A program made the position numbers and the translations under genes. Source: Hoylesella marshii DSM 16973 = JCM 13450 (lineage in GTDB: Bacteria; Bacteroidota; Bacteroidia; Bacteroidales; Bacteroidaceae). From it: a stretch of DNA of 50,462 nt. The notes below the pieces were generated by a model. The model had not been told where the DNA came from. It saw only the letters and a program-made list of their open reading frames with translations, and searched no databases. The stretch is from the NCBI RefSeq assembly GCF_000146675.1, contig NZ_GL397214.1, positions 745,987-796,448 of the forward strand, given 5' to 3'. Below are positions 34,901-44,600 of the stretch, in pieces; position 1 is the first letter of the stretch, and each line of letters starts with the position of its first letter.

Positions 34901-36350
34901 ACAACGCGGCGTGTTACAGTCGTTGGACTGGTGGACAATCGGCATCTACCTCGCCCTGCTCGCTTTCGGATGGATAAGCGTCTGCGGCGCCAGCTACACG
35001 TATGGCGATACAGACATTCTAAGCCTCGACAGCCGCTCGGGCATGCAAATCGTGTGGATAGGCACGTCGGTCTGTATCGGCTTTGTCATCCTCATGCTCG
35101 ACGACCGCTTCTACGACACGTTTGCATACATCATCTACGCTGCCCTGTTGCTGCTGCTCTTCGCCACCATCTTCAATCCCCACGAGATTAAAGGCTCGCG
35201 CTCGTGGCTCGTGCTCGGCCCCTTGCGTCTTCAACCCGCAGAGTTTGCCAAGTTTGCCACCGCACTTGCCGTCGCGAAGCTCATGTCAAGCTACGGGTTC
35301 AACGCCGGCAACTTCCGCCACATGATGGCAGCCGTGGGCCTCGTGGTCTTACCCATGCTCTTCATCATCGGGCAACGCGAAACGGGCTCCGCCTTGGTTT
35401 ATCTTGCCTTTTTTCTCATGTTCTATCGCGAGGGAATGCCCGGCAGCATATTGTTCACCGGCATTGCTATGACCATTTACTTCGTAGTGGGCATACGGTT
35501 TGAGGCAACACCGCTCTGGAATACGCCCACCTCCACCGGTCGTTTCGTGGTATTGCTGTTGGTGCAACTGTTTTCTGCCGGCATGGTATGGGTTTATTGC
35601 AAGCATTGGAAAACAGCGCTGCTCGTCGTGGCCTACGCAGTCGGCATCAGTCTGCTTGCCCTTCTCGTCTCCCGATTTATCATAGCGTTCGACATCCTGC
35701 CCATACAGCTCGGCATCACTGCGGCGATGCTCATCTACTTTGTGTATCAATCATTGCGTACCCGCGTCAACACCTACCTCTTCATCGGCTTATTTGCCAT
35801 CAGCTCAGTAGCATTCTTCTATTCTGCCGACTATATGCTCAATCATGTCATGGAGCCTCACCAACGCGTACGTATCAACGTGTTGCTCGGCTTAGACGAA
35901 GACCTCGCCGGTGCCGGATACAACGTGCACCAAAGCGAGATAGCCATAGGATCGGGCGGTCTGCAAGGCAAGGGATTCCTCAATGGCACGCAGACAAAGC
36001 TCAAGTTCGTGCCCGAGCAAGACACCGACTTCATCTTCTGCACCGTAGGCGAAGAAGAAGGATTCCTCGGCTCCGCAGGCGTGTTGTTGCTGTTTCTCAT
36101 ATTGATACTCCGCCTCATCCACATAGCCGAGCGACAACCCTTCCGTTTCGGCCGTATCTACGGCTACAGCGTGGTCAGCATCTTCCTCTTCCACGTCTTC
36201 ATCAACGTAGGCATGGTGCTCGGTCTCACACCCGTCATCGGCATCCCCCTACCCTTCTTCAGCTATGGCGGCTCCAGCCTCTGGGGCTTCACCATACTCC
36301 TCTTCATCTTCCTGCGCATCGATGCCAAACGCAACATGGTGTATCGATAA
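34881..36350 (+). CDS. rodA: rod shape-determining protein RodA (SEDS glycosyltransferase)
   Basis: A 489-aa polytopic membrane peptidoglycan polymerase. Ten or so helices are visible, with the SEDS segments KGSRSWLVLGPLRLQPAEFAKFATAL and PEQDTDFIFCTVGEEEGFLGSAGVLLLF and the C-terminal GIPLPFFSYGGSSLW. It is longer than E. coli RodA (370 aa) because of extra sequence in the middle (about residues 215-300). The frame could start at 34839, but the ATG at 34881 gives a usual N-terminus (MERQTDRQRGVLQSLDWW). It is the last gene of the rod operon. Confidence 0.95.
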   Translation: MERQTDRQRGVLQSLDWWTIGIYLALLAFGWISVCGASYTYGDTDILSLDSRSGMQIVWIGTSVCIGFVILMLDDRFYDTFAYIIYAALLLLLFATIFNPHEIKGSRSWLVLGPLRLQPAEFAKFATALAVAKLMSSYGFNAGNFRHMMAAVGLVVLPMLFIIGQRETGSALVYLAFFLMFYREGMPGSILFTGIAMTIYFVVGIRFEATPLWNTPTSTGRFVVLLLVQLFSAGMVWVYCKHWKTALLVVAYAVGISLLALLVSRFIIAFDILPIQLGITAAMLIYFVYQSLRTRVNTYLFIGLFAISSVAFFYSADYMLNHVMEPHQRVRINVLLGLDEDLAGAGYNVHQSEIAIGSGGLQGKGFLNGTQTKLKFVPEQDTDFIFCTVGEEEGFLGSAGVLLLFLILILRLIHIAERQPFRFGRIYGYSVVSIFLFHVFINVGMVLGLTPVIGIPLPFFSYGGSSLWGFTILLFIFLRIDAKRNMVYR

Positions 36351-36352
36351 CG

Positions 36353-36520
36353 AAACACGACAACAACAAAAACTTTTCTTCGTGGGAAACTGCCTATTAC
36401 CGCTATAGGAAAGGCGAACTCACCCTTACACACCCGCACAGCAAGAGCAGATGTGAGACCTCTTTCGCGAGTATGGCTACACCGAGGCACTCGCCTTTAA
36501 CCCCTCTCTCAAGTATAGAA
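36353..36520 (+). pseudogene. decayed gene remnant after rodA
   Basis: Conceptual translation gives protein-like pieces in two frames that join well: NFSSWETAYYRYRKGELTLT in one, then PAQQEQM, a TGA stop and DLFREYGYTEALAFNPSLK in the frame two bases later. The junction is a CA dinucleotide excess in CTTACACACCC. One dinucleotide insertion plus one nonsense change would explain it. I do not recognise the parent family, and no intact copy is in the window. It might also be chance, but the restored reading is unusually protein-like. Confidence 0.4.
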
Positions 36521-36671
36521 GTTGTTGCCTCTATATAAGGAAGTCATCGCTCTTCGACGTAGAAATCCTTGTTCTTATATAGGGGAGTCATACCCATTAG
36601 CTATGGGAGTTATACCTCTTAGATATAGGACTTGTGCCCTATGAGATACGTAGGTATTTAAATTATCATCG
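36518..36671. repeat. 22-bp tandem repeat array D1 (7 units)
   Basis: Aligned on GAAGT/GGAGT, units start at 36518, 36540, 36562, 36584, 36606, 36628 and 36650, all exactly 22 bp apart. The core varies (GAAGTTGTTGCC, GAAGTCATCGC, GGAGTCATACCC, GGAGTTATACC, GGACTTGTGCCC) and is usually preceded by TATA-like sequence. Despite this divergence the period never slips. Confidence 0.8.
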
Positions 36672-36762
36672 GGTTGATAAATATTTTTCAGCGTGGTGAT
36701 AAATATTTTTCATCGGGTTGATAAATATTTATCACTAAGTTGATAATTCGATTATCATAGTA
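36664..36762. repeat. 22-bp tandem repeat array D2 (4 units)
   Basis: TGATAAATATTTTTC-type cores start at 36675, 36697, 36719 and 36741, again exactly 22 bp apart, separated by CATCGGGT, CAGCGTGG or CACTAAGT. The core holds the dyad ATAAATATTTAT in one unit. It adjoins D1 but is in a different register and has a different unit sequence. Confidence 0.85.
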
Positions 36763-36930
36763 TAGAAGGGGTAACAGATGCAGTATCGTCCCGGTTCTCT
36801 CCCTGTTATCTTTTGTCGAGAACCTATAAGACATCATCGGTTGTCAGCAATCGGGGCAAGTCAGCAAGGATACTTTAGACAAAGGGGCGTGCGGGATAAG
36901 GATTCCCTACCTCGCGGAGATTGACAAATA
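36763..36930. other. intergenic DNA without recognised feature
   Basis: Between the repeat arrays and the acyl-CoA dehydrogenase terminator I see no gene, promoter with both boxes, or repeat. Confidence 0.4.
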
Positions 36931-36968
36931 GAAAAGATGCCCATTGGTTGTCATACCATTGGGCATCT
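36931..36968 (-). terminator. terminator of the etfBA-acyl-CoA dehydrogenase operon
   Basis: On the minus strand AGATGCCCA and TGGGCATCT form a 9-bp stem, extended by CCA/TGG after one mismatch, with an 8-nt loop. It is followed by TTTTCTATTT. The hairpin begins 40 bp after the dehydrogenase stop. Confidence 0.8.
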
Positions 36969-37007
36969 CTGTGTAGCGGCCTTTCTGCCGAAAAACACGG
37001 CGGAAGG

Positions 37008-38732
37008 TTATTCGGCTTCGACTGTTGCTTGCCGGTAATCGGCGAGTGTGGCGGGGTCGAAAGAGCTGATGAAATGATGATGGGCAACGACCTCTTCCTC
37101 TGCGCGGGCAACAAACACTTGCGCGCTCTTGGCAAAAAGCTCGGGTGCCTTGCCTGCATCTTCGATAATGAGGAGCGACATGATGACATCTGCCGTCATG
37201 TTGTAAAGGCGACGGGCTAAGAAGTCTTGCAGCTCTTGGTCTCCTGCCTCTTTCACTTTGTCGATGGCTTCGCGAAGCATCGCGGCGAGCTTTTCGGTAC
37301 GTGCCTTGAGCGGTTTCATCGCATCGGCCACGTCGCCGGCCAGCATTTCATCAATCATGGCCGTGTAGGTGCCGTTGGTGATATAACGGATGGCAGCAAC
37401 TACCTGCAATTGGGTGGTTCCCTCGTAGATGGAGAAGATGCGTGCATCGCGATACAATCGCTGGCACTTGTATTCCATGATGAAGCCCGAACCGCCGTGC
37501 ACCTGTATGGCATCGTAAGCATTCTGGTTGGCGTATTCGGAGTTCATGCCTTTGGCCAGTGGTGTGAAAGCATCGGCAAGTCGGGTGTAACGCTTCTGCT
37601 CGGCTTTCTCTTCGGGAGTGAGTTTGCGCTCACGGGCAATATCGTCGAAGGCTTTGTAGAGGTCTACGTAACGTGCGGTCTGATAGAGAAGGCTGCGTCC
37701 GGCATCGAGTTTGGCCTTCATCACAGCGAGCATGTCGTAGACAGGTGCCATGGCGATGATGGGCGTACCAAACTGCTTGCGCTCACGGGCATAGGCGAGG
37801 GCTTCGTCGTAGGCGGCCTGACTCACGCCGACACTTTGGGCTGCAATACCGAGGCGCGCTCCATTCATGAGTGCCATGACGTATTTGATAAGTCCCATGC
37901 GGGTGCTTCCACATAGCTCGGCTTTGGCATTCTTGTAGACAAGTTCGCAAGTGGGGGAACCGTGGATACCGAGTTTGTGCTCAATGTGGCGCACATCAAC
38001 GCCGCCTTGGTTTCGGTCGTAGATAAACATGGAAAGCCCACGGCCGTCGCGGGTGCCCTCTTCAGAGCGTGCAAGGACAAGGTGTATGTCGGAATCGCCG
38101 TTGGTGATGAATCGCTTCACACCGTTGAGCAACCAGCATCCGTCTTTCTCGGAATAGGTGGCTTTGAGCATGACGCTTTGCAGGTCGCTTCCGGCATCCG
38201 GCTCGGTGAGGTCCATAGACATGGTTTCTCCGGCACAGACGCGGGGTATGTATTTCTGGCGTTGTTCTTCGCTACCGAACTCGTAGAGTGTCTCGATGCA
38301 GTCTTGCAGCGACCATATGTTTTGGAAACTCGCATCTGCTGCGGCCACGATTTCCGAAGCAATGGAGTAAGGTGTGATGGGGAGATTGAGCCCACCATAT
38401 CGGCGTGGCATGGAGATTCCCCAAAGGCCTGCCTTGCGGGTGGCATCAAGGTTTTCGTAGGTTTTAGAAGCATATATCATGCGTCGGTTCTCGTGGTGAG
38501 GCCCTTCAAGGTCTACGGCTTCGCTGTTGGGCTCGATAATGTTGGCGGCGATGTCGCCCATGATGTCGAGCAAGCGGTCGTAGTTTTCCATCGCATCGTC
38601 GAAATCAACGGGTGCATCGTCGTAGGTGTCTTTATCGGCAAAGTTGCGTTCTTTCAACTCAACGATGCGCTTCATCAATGGGTGGTGGAGGTGGAACTCC
38701 AACTCCGGATGGTCTTTATAATAGTTTGCCAT
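37008..38732 (-). CDS. acyl-CoA dehydrogenase
   Basis: A 574-aa flavoenzyme. The FAD/substrate segments MSMDLTEPDAGSDLQSV, KRFITNGDSDIHLVLAR and IQVHGGSGFIMEYKCQRLYRDARIFSIYEGTTQLQ are intact, the last carrying the Glu of the IYEGT motif. A C-terminal extension of about 130 aa after the catalytic core matches the longer dehydrogenase class (Acyl-CoA_dh_C). Chain-length preference cannot be read from the sequence. The frame is open 15 codons upstream, but the ATG at 38730-38732 (MANYYKDHPEL) fits the family. It follows etfB-etfA and passes electrons to that flavoprotein. Confidence 0.93.
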   Translation of the reverse strand: MANYYKDHPELEFHLHHPLMKRIVELKERNFADKDTYDDAPVDFDDAMENYDRLLDIMGDIAANIIEPNSEAVDLEGPHHENRRMIYASKTYENLDATRKAGLWGISMPRRYGGLNLPITPYSIASEIVAAADASFQNIWSLQDCIETLYEFGSEEQRQKYIPRVCAGETMSMDLTEPDAGSDLQSVMLKATYSEKDGCWLLNGVKRFITNGDSDIHLVLARSEEGTRDGRGLSMFIYDRNQGGVDVRHIEHKLGIHGSPTCELVYKNAKAELCGSTRMGLIKYVMALMNGARLGIAAQSVGVSQAAYDEALAYARERKQFGTPIIAMAPVYDMLAVMKAKLDAGRSLLYQTARYVDLYKAFDDIARERKLTPEEKAEQKRYTRLADAFTPLAKGMNSEYANQNAYDAIQVHGGSGFIMEYKCQRLYRDARIFSIYEGTTQLQVVAAIRYITNGTYTAMIDEMLAGDVADAMKPLKARTEKLAAMLREAIDKVKEAGDQELQDFLARRLYNMTADVIMSLLIIEDAGKAPELFAKSAQVFVARAEEEVVAHHHFISSFDPATLADYRQATVEAE

Positions 38733-38780
38733 TTGGTTTTCGTTTAAACGGTGGCAGTGTCTGTGCACGGCCGCCAAGAT

Positions 38781-39803
38781 TTATTTGCTGTTGCTCTTGT
38801 AGTATTTGATGAGTTTGGGGACGACCTCTTCTACCGTTCCGACAATCACATAGTCGGCAATGGCATTGATTGGTGCGTCGGGATCGCTATTCACCGAGAT
38901 GATGATACCGCTGTCTTGCATACCCACGGTATGCTGTATCTGTCCGGAGATGCCACAGGCGATATAAACTTTGGGATGGATGGTGAGCCCCGTCTGACCT
39001 ATCTGTCGGTCGTGGTCTGCCCAGCCGGCATCCACTGCCGCACGACTTGCACCTACCTCACCATGAAGCTCTTTAGCGAGCTTAAAGAGCAGGTCGAAGC
39101 CTTCTTTGCTGCCTACGCCATAACCTCCGGCAACTACTACGGGTGCACCCTTCAGGTTGTGTTGTGCCGTTTCCACGTGTCGCTCAATGACTTTCACAAC
39201 ATAGCACTCGGCGGGCACATAGTCTGCAACATTGGGATAGACTGTTTCGCAGGGATGGTTTGCATCGAGTATCTCACGCTTCATCACTCCTTCACGCACA
39301 GTAGCCATCTGGGGACGGTTGTCGGGATTGATGATGGTGCCGACGATGTTTCCGCCGAAAGCGGGTCGAATCTGATAGAGCAGGTTCTCATAGTGCTTCC
39401 CTGCTTTGCGGTCGTCATAGTCGCCAATCTCGAGTTGGGTGCAGTCGGCTGTTAATCCACTGGCCAATGCTGATGAGACGCGCGGTCCGAGGTCACGCCC
39501 GATGACCGTGGCACCCATCAAACAAATTTGCGGTTGCTCTTGCTTAAACAAGTTGACGAGAATTTCGGTATGAGGTGCAGACGTGTAGGGGAAAAGCCCT
39601 TCACCATCGAAAACAAATATTTTGTCGGCACCATAGGGGCGTATCTGGTCTTCCACCTTGCCCTTGATACCTGTTCCTGCTACCACAGCGTGCAGCTGAA
39701 CCTTTAATTGGTCGGCCAATTTGCGGCCTTTTGTGAGCAACTCCTGCGACACTTCGAGTACGCGCGTGCCTTCAATCTCACAATATACAAATACGTTGTT
39801 CAT
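38781..39803 (-). CDS. etfA: electron transfer flavoprotein subunit alpha
   Basis: A 340-aa FAD-binding subunit. The C-terminal FAD domain is clear: GGYGVGSKEGFDLLFKLAKEL, GASRAAVDAGWADHDRQIGQTG, and CGISGQIQHTVGMQDSGIIISVNSDPDAPIN. The N-terminal domain (VFVYCEIEGTRVLEVSQELL) is the ETF fold shared with the beta subunit. It starts 3 bp after the etfB stop. Whether this ETF supports electron bifurcation is not decided by what I can see. Confidence 0.96.
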   Translation of the reverse strand: MNNVFVYCEIEGTRVLEVSQELLTKGRKLADQLKVQLHAVVAGTGIKGKVEDQIRPYGADKIFVFDGEGLFPYTSAPHTEILVNLFKQEQPQICLMGATVIGRDLGPRVSSALASGLTADCTQLEIGDYDDRKAGKHYENLLYQIRPAFGGNIVGTIINPDNRPQMATVREGVMKREILDANHPCETVYPNVADYVPAECYVVKVIERHVETAQHNLKGAPVVVAGGYGVGSKEGFDLLFKLAKELHGEVGASRAAVDAGWADHDRQIGQTGLTIHPKVYIACGISGQIQHTVGMQDSGIIISVNSDPDAPINAIADYVIVGTVEEVVPKLIKYYKSNSK

Positions 39804-39806
39804 AGC

Positions 39807-40676
39807 TCAGCCTATAATTTTTTCGTCTAACAATTCTTTGATTACGCTTTCCACGTCGGCATCGCTCGCCGTCAGTGTCTTGCTTTCCTTGGCTTGGAAG
39901 GCAATGTTCTGAATGGTTTTCACCTTTGTAGGCGACCCGCTAAGTCCGCATTGCGACGCATCACCATCGATGTCGGCCACCGACCACTGGTTCAGCGTGA
40001 GATAAGGACGGCTTTCATAAAGTGTGGAATAAGGATTATCGGCCGACCGCTCCAAAGGACAGGTGGCACGTTTATATTTCATTACCAACTTGGTATTGCA
40101 GGGACGACAGGGCGCAGCACTACCGTTTACGGTAATCACCACGGGCAACGGTGCTTCCACAGTTTCCACTCCGCCATCGATATGACGACGTATTGTGGCT
40201 TTTCCGTTTTCGATTTTCAGTATTTCCTCTGCATATGTCACCTGATTGATACCCAATTTCTGGGCTACCTGCGGGCCAACTTGCGCTGTATCTCCATCAA
40301 TGGCTTGACGTCCGCCGATAACAATGTCTACATTGCCTATCTTTTTGATGGCCGTAGCTAAGGCGTAGGACGTAGCCAAGGTGTCGGCACCGGCAAACAG
40401 CTTATCGGTTAATAACCATCCGGTATCAGTGCCGCGGTAGAGGCCTTGACGGATGATTTCGCCGGCACGGGGCGGCCCCATGGTGAGGATTCCTACTGTG
40501 GTGCCCGGAATTTGCTCTTTAATGCGCAGAGCCTGTTCGAGCGCGTTCAGGTCTTCGGGGTTGAAAATGGCAGGCAAAGCAGCACGATTGATGGTGCCGT
40601 CAGCCTTCATTGCGTCTTTCCCCACATTTCTGGTATCAGGTACTTGCTTAGCAAGTACAACAATTTTCAAACTCAT
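39807..40676 (-). CDS. etfB: electron transfer flavoprotein subunit beta
   Basis: A 289-aa ETF beta subunit (FixA-like), slightly longer than the ~260-aa average. VVLAKQVPDTRNV opens the protein, with the recognition segments NPEDLNALEQALRIKEQ, ADTLATSYALATAIKKIG and GGRQAIDGDTAQVGPQVAQKLG. It is first in the etfB-etfA-acyl-CoA dehydrogenase operon and has a strong promoter 32 bp upstream. Confidence 0.96.
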   Translation of the reverse strand: MSLKIVVLAKQVPDTRNVGKDAMKADGTINRAALPAIFNPEDLNALEQALRIKEQIPGTTVGILTMGPPRAGEIIRQGLYRGTDTGWLLTDKLFAGADTLATSYALATAIKKIGNVDIVIGGRQAIDGDTAQVGPQVAQKLGINQVTYAEEILKIENGKATIRRHIDGGVETVEAPLPVVITVNGSAAPCRPCNTKLVMKYKRATCPLERSADNPYSTLYESRPYLTLNQWSVADIDGDASQCGLSGSPTKVKTIQNIAFQAKESKTLTASDADVESVIKELLDEKIIG

Positions 40677-40707
40677 AAATAAGTATTGTTATGTGAATTT
40701 TCAACTG

Positions 40708-40738
40708 CAAAAATACACTTTTTTTACATCTTTCCAAA
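40708..40738 (-). promoter_or_regulatory. etfB promoter
   Basis: On the minus strand TTTG (40735-40738), 19 bp, then TATTTTTG (40708-40715), a complete Bacteroidetes promoter ending 32 bp before the etfB ATG. Confidence 0.75.
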
Positions 40739-40907
40739 GAAAAAGTTACCAAATAACAAGGACTTCACTCATTGGAATCACACCATCCAATGGTTTCAGC
40801 AACAGGTTTATTTCCTATTTTCGGTTGAATTTCGCAAAATAGTTATCAATTTCCGGACGCAATTCAACACCCGGTTTTTCAAAACAATTCAATAAATCTG
40901 CAAGCGA

Positions 40908-40995
40908 AAGCTTAACTTTGAGGCGATGAAAGCTATGCTTTAAGGGCGTAAAAGCTATGCTTCGACAGGTTCAAAGCACAGCTTTTACAATCGGG
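40908..40995. repeat. 22-bp tandem repeat array E (4 units)
   Basis: Units start at 40908, 40930, 40952 and 40974, exactly 22 bp apart. Cores are AAGCTTAACTT, AAGCTATGCTT (twice) and AAGCACAGCTT. AAGCTATGCTT is the reverse complement of the AAGCATAGCTT core of array C, so arrays B, C and E belong to one sequence subfamily. It lies between ridA and the etfB promoter. Confidence 0.85.
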
Positions 40996-41051
40996 TGTGT
41001 GAACGGTTGCAGGTCAGCAAGTTACATGCGTCCCTCCATTCACAGTGCGAC

Positions 41052-41426
41052 TTACTTTTCTGCGATGCACTCCACTTCTACCAAAGCTCCTTTGGGAAGG
41101 GTCTTCACAGCAAAGGCCGAACGGGCGGGATACGGTTCCTTAAAGAACTCGGCATAGACTTCATTCATCGCTGCGAAGTTATCTATGTCGGAAAGGAAAA
41201 CGGTGGTCTTTACCACATGTGTGAGGTCGATGCCTGCGGCACGAAGTACGGCCTGCGCGTTGGTGAGCGACTGCCGCGTCTGCTCTTTGATTCCACCTTC
41301 AGCAAATGCGCCGGTTGCGGGGTCGATGGGTAATTGACCGGATGCAAAAACGAAACCGCCGGCCTCAATAGCCTGACTGTAGGGTCCCACGGCTTTGGGT
41401 GCCTGCTCTGTGTGAATGGTTTTCAT
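41052..41426 (-). CDS. ridA: RidA family enamine/imine deaminase
   Basis: A 124-aa protein of the YjgF/YER057c/UK114 family, which hydrolyses reactive enamines and imines formed by pyridoxal-phosphate enzymes. Family sequence is continuous: APKAVGPYSQAIEAGGFVFASGQLPIDP, QTRQSLTNAQAVLRAAGIDLTHVVKTTVFLSD and the C-terminal PARSAFAVKTLPKGALVEVECIA with the catalytic Arg. The frame extends 20 codons upstream through the promoter, so the ATG at 41424-41426 was chosen. It is a single-gene unit. Confidence 0.95.
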   Translation of the reverse strand: MKTIHTEQAPKAVGPYSQAIEAGGFVFASGQLPIDPATGAFAEGGIKEQTRQSLTNAQAVLRAAGIDLTHVVKTTVFLSDIDNFAAMNEVYAEFFKEPYPARSAFAVKTLPKGALVEVECIAEK

Positions 41427-41463
41427 GTTTTTTATCTGTTTAAAAGTGATTTTATAAGTGGTG

Positions 41464-41494
41464 CAAAGATAAGAAATAACGGGCAAACAACCAA
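41464..41494 (-). promoter_or_regulatory. ridA promoter
   Basis: On the minus strand TTG (41492-41494), 20 bp, then TATCTTTG (41464-41471), ending 38 bp before the chosen start. Confidence 0.7.
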
Positions 41495-41583
41495 CACCCT
41501 ACCACATGTTTTTCACTCCTTACTTGGGTTCATACAAAGCGTATAGAGGTACAGTCCAAAGCAAAGAAAGAGGCTGAAAACGG

Positions 41584-41619
41584 AAAAAGGGTCCGCCACA
41601 TCTTATCGTGGCAGACCCT
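41584..41619 (-). terminator. terminator of the B12-riboswitch operon
   Basis: On the minus strand AGGGTC-GCCAC arms pair with GTGGC-GACCCT (11 bp with one internal mismatch, 8-nt loop), running directly into TTTTT at 41584-41588. It lies 30 bp after the stop of the 2193-aa gene. Confidence 0.85.
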
Positions 41620-41648
41620 CTCAACAAGTATGAAAGAAAAAAGTTATT

Positions 41649-44600
41649 CTATCTGATAACAACGCGGCGTGTCGTAGAACGGCCATCTGTCGTTACTTTC
41701 ACAACGTAAACGCCTGCATTCATAGTTTCCGAATGTACGGACGAAACGTTGCCCGAAGCCGTCAGTGTGGTTACCAAGACACCATTCGCTGTAAAGATGT
41801 GTGCCGTGGCAGTGCCGGTAAGACCGCTTACGTAGATGCGTTCGTTGTCAACAAAGACGTTGAGAACACCAACCGATGCATCAGCACCATCGATACCTGT
41901 GGTATATGATACGGGGATGCGCACAAACTGTATCTTTCCTTTCTGCGTTGCACTGACGAGCACAGAGAACGTCTCGGATTTGCTGCCGCTTATCTTCAGA
42001 TGACCATCGGCTGTGATTTCTACCTGTGATTTCACGGTAGGAGCCAAGGCATCGGCCAGTGCGTAGGTAACGGTAGCCGAAGAACCATCGAGCGTGAAGA
42101 GGTCAGACAGTTTGATGGTGCTGCTCACCGGCTGCACAGGCGCATCGGTAATCTTACGGTGACCGTTGAGGTTGTCCATACAGAAGTACATCGGCGTGGT
42201 CAGACCAAAGCTGTTCTTCTTGGTTCCCGACAACTTAAACGTGAGATCCTTCACCTTGCCTAAGCTGCGCAGGTCTACCCATTGCCATGTGTCGAGATAG
42301 TAATGGTCGGCTGCATTGTTCGAGCGATAGTCGGCCAGATAGTAGTCTACTTGAGCCTTGGTACCGTCGGCATGCTTACCGGTGATGGTCACTTTATAGT
42401 AGTCACCTTTCTTGAAACCGCCGGCTACGGAAGACATTCCGTCACCGTTCTTCACGGCATCTACCACCCACGCTGTATTCGTGATATAGAAACCGCGGAT
42501 GCTGTCGCCGTCGGCCTTATTCAACACGTCGATAGAACCGCCCTGCGGATAAGCCACCAGATAGTTGGCAGACCCGTCTACGCCGCTTGTTGTAGCACTG
42601 TTGAACTGGTCGCGCAACATGTGAGCGCCGTCGTAAGTGCCTGCAGTGGCATTGCTATAGGTGAAGTTACACCACGTGGCTATATCCGGATAATAGTTGT
42701 GGGCAAACCGATAGGTACCACTCACGAAGGAGATGTCGTCACCGGCCTTCAACCAATGAGCGTCATTGTCTAAATAGAGGTTCTCAAACGTGGCCGTAAC
42801 GGCATCGCCCGTCACTGTGATACGGCAGGTATCGCTGGCAGTCTTACCGTTTTTGTCGGTAACAATGACCACATAATCGTCGCATTCCGTCGGCGTAACA
42901 GTGGCAGAAACCTCTTCACGCTTCCCGTTGAACCACTTCACGTTGTAGGGCGGAGTTCCCTCTGTAGCGGTAGCTTTCAACGTTACCGGCGAGCCGAGAG
43001 CAACGGTTTGGTCTTCTGCTTTCACCTTCGGGTCTTTGGCTTCCGCAATTTGCTCTTTAGAGGCCTTGAACTTCGAGGTAGCAACCACTTCGCCGGCATT
43101 ACCGCGAAGGTCTTGTAACACGATGTAAGCAATATACTCTTCGTTCTTCGTCAGAGAGGTGAGCGAAGTGGAAACGACAGCACCCTTGTGCAGACCGACA
43201 GTCTTCGTAGCGGCGAGTACTTCGGCCTTGGTGGGCGCAGTCTCTGAGGCTTTCTTCACCAAAATGTGCGCCTTGCCGGCCTTGTCTGCCTTGAGATAGA
43301 GTGAAGCGTCGGTATCGGTGATGTCGTTTACCTGCGGATAACCGGACATCAGCGTGGGAACGGCTGCAGCATCATTGTATTCATAGGCACCGATAGTGGG
43401 TGTCGAAGCATTGCGTGCCGTGCCTTCGATGTCGGTAGCAACATAGGCAAGGGGTTGCGCCGTGAGCAGATGCCCTTTGGCAGCAGGCGCGAGTACATCG
43501 GCACTGAGGAAAGTCACCTTCTCATTGTACGAGTCTGCCTCGTCAGACTTGGCTTTCCATTCTGCCAAGGTCTTGATGTCCGACTTGTCGTTGGCCAACA
43601 CCGTACCCGTTGTAAACAGCACGTTATGGGCGTACTTCGCAGTCTTCACATACTTAGCTTGCTTGAATGAATAGACATAACCGCCGGCTTCGTTTTGCAG
43701 AACGTTGTTCACCACATTCACATCTTCTCCCATTTCATTATCGAAATACAAGGCGGAAGACTTCGCTGTGCCGGTGATACGTATCGTATTGTAGGCAATG
43801 GCGAGGTGCGAAGAAGCAAACTTGAGGTAAATACCATTGGTAGTAGATATCTTGGCATTCACGCAGATATCGTTGTTCACAATGCAGGCAGGTGTTGTCG
43901 CTGTGCCATTGATACTGCGCACGTAGAGACCTTCCGCATAGTTATCCGTGGCAAGATGAATCATATTGCCTTCCACACGCACAGCACCCTCGGCATCGAT
44001 GTCGATACCATTGAAGTCGCTCTTATCGGTAGATGTGTTCTCAATCGTGTTGTTCAGAATTTGCACGTCTTGCTCTCTCACCACATAAATGGCCTTAGAG
44101 CCCTGATGGCGGAACGTATTGCCACTCACGACACCACCGATTTGCTTCGGTAAGTTCACATATCCTGTGCCTGCAAGGTGTACACCGGTATAGCCGCCCT
44201 CGAGCAGACAGTTCTTCACCGTGAGGTAATCATTGTTCTGATAGGCCTTGTCGCGGGCAGTTTGATATATCAATTTGATACTTTGCTGGAAAGTAGTTGT
44301 CATGGCCGTGTGGATATAGCAACCATCGATGGTTACATGACGGCTCATATTGCGCATAAAGACTACCGAAGGATGTTTCAAGTTGGTCGTAGTAAGTTCT
44401 ACGCCACGAAGCGTGGTATAGTCGGCACCATCGAAAGTAAACACACCGCGGTCTTCTTCCTTCACAGTTCCGTCGTACTTAGGCTCGGTGTAGATTTCGT
44501 AGTAAATCTTCACGTCGTGGTAGTCGCCGCTTTCCGACTGAATGGTCAGCGTGTTGGCGGGCGACATGCCCGGTACTTCTGGCACGAGGATATGCTCTTT

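Noticed and set aside
35588..36538. 316-codon plus-strand frame overlapping rodA
   Set aside because: Composition is arginine/histidine/proline-rich low complexity typical of a shadow of a GC-rich gene; only its last part overlaps the possible pseudogene after rodA.
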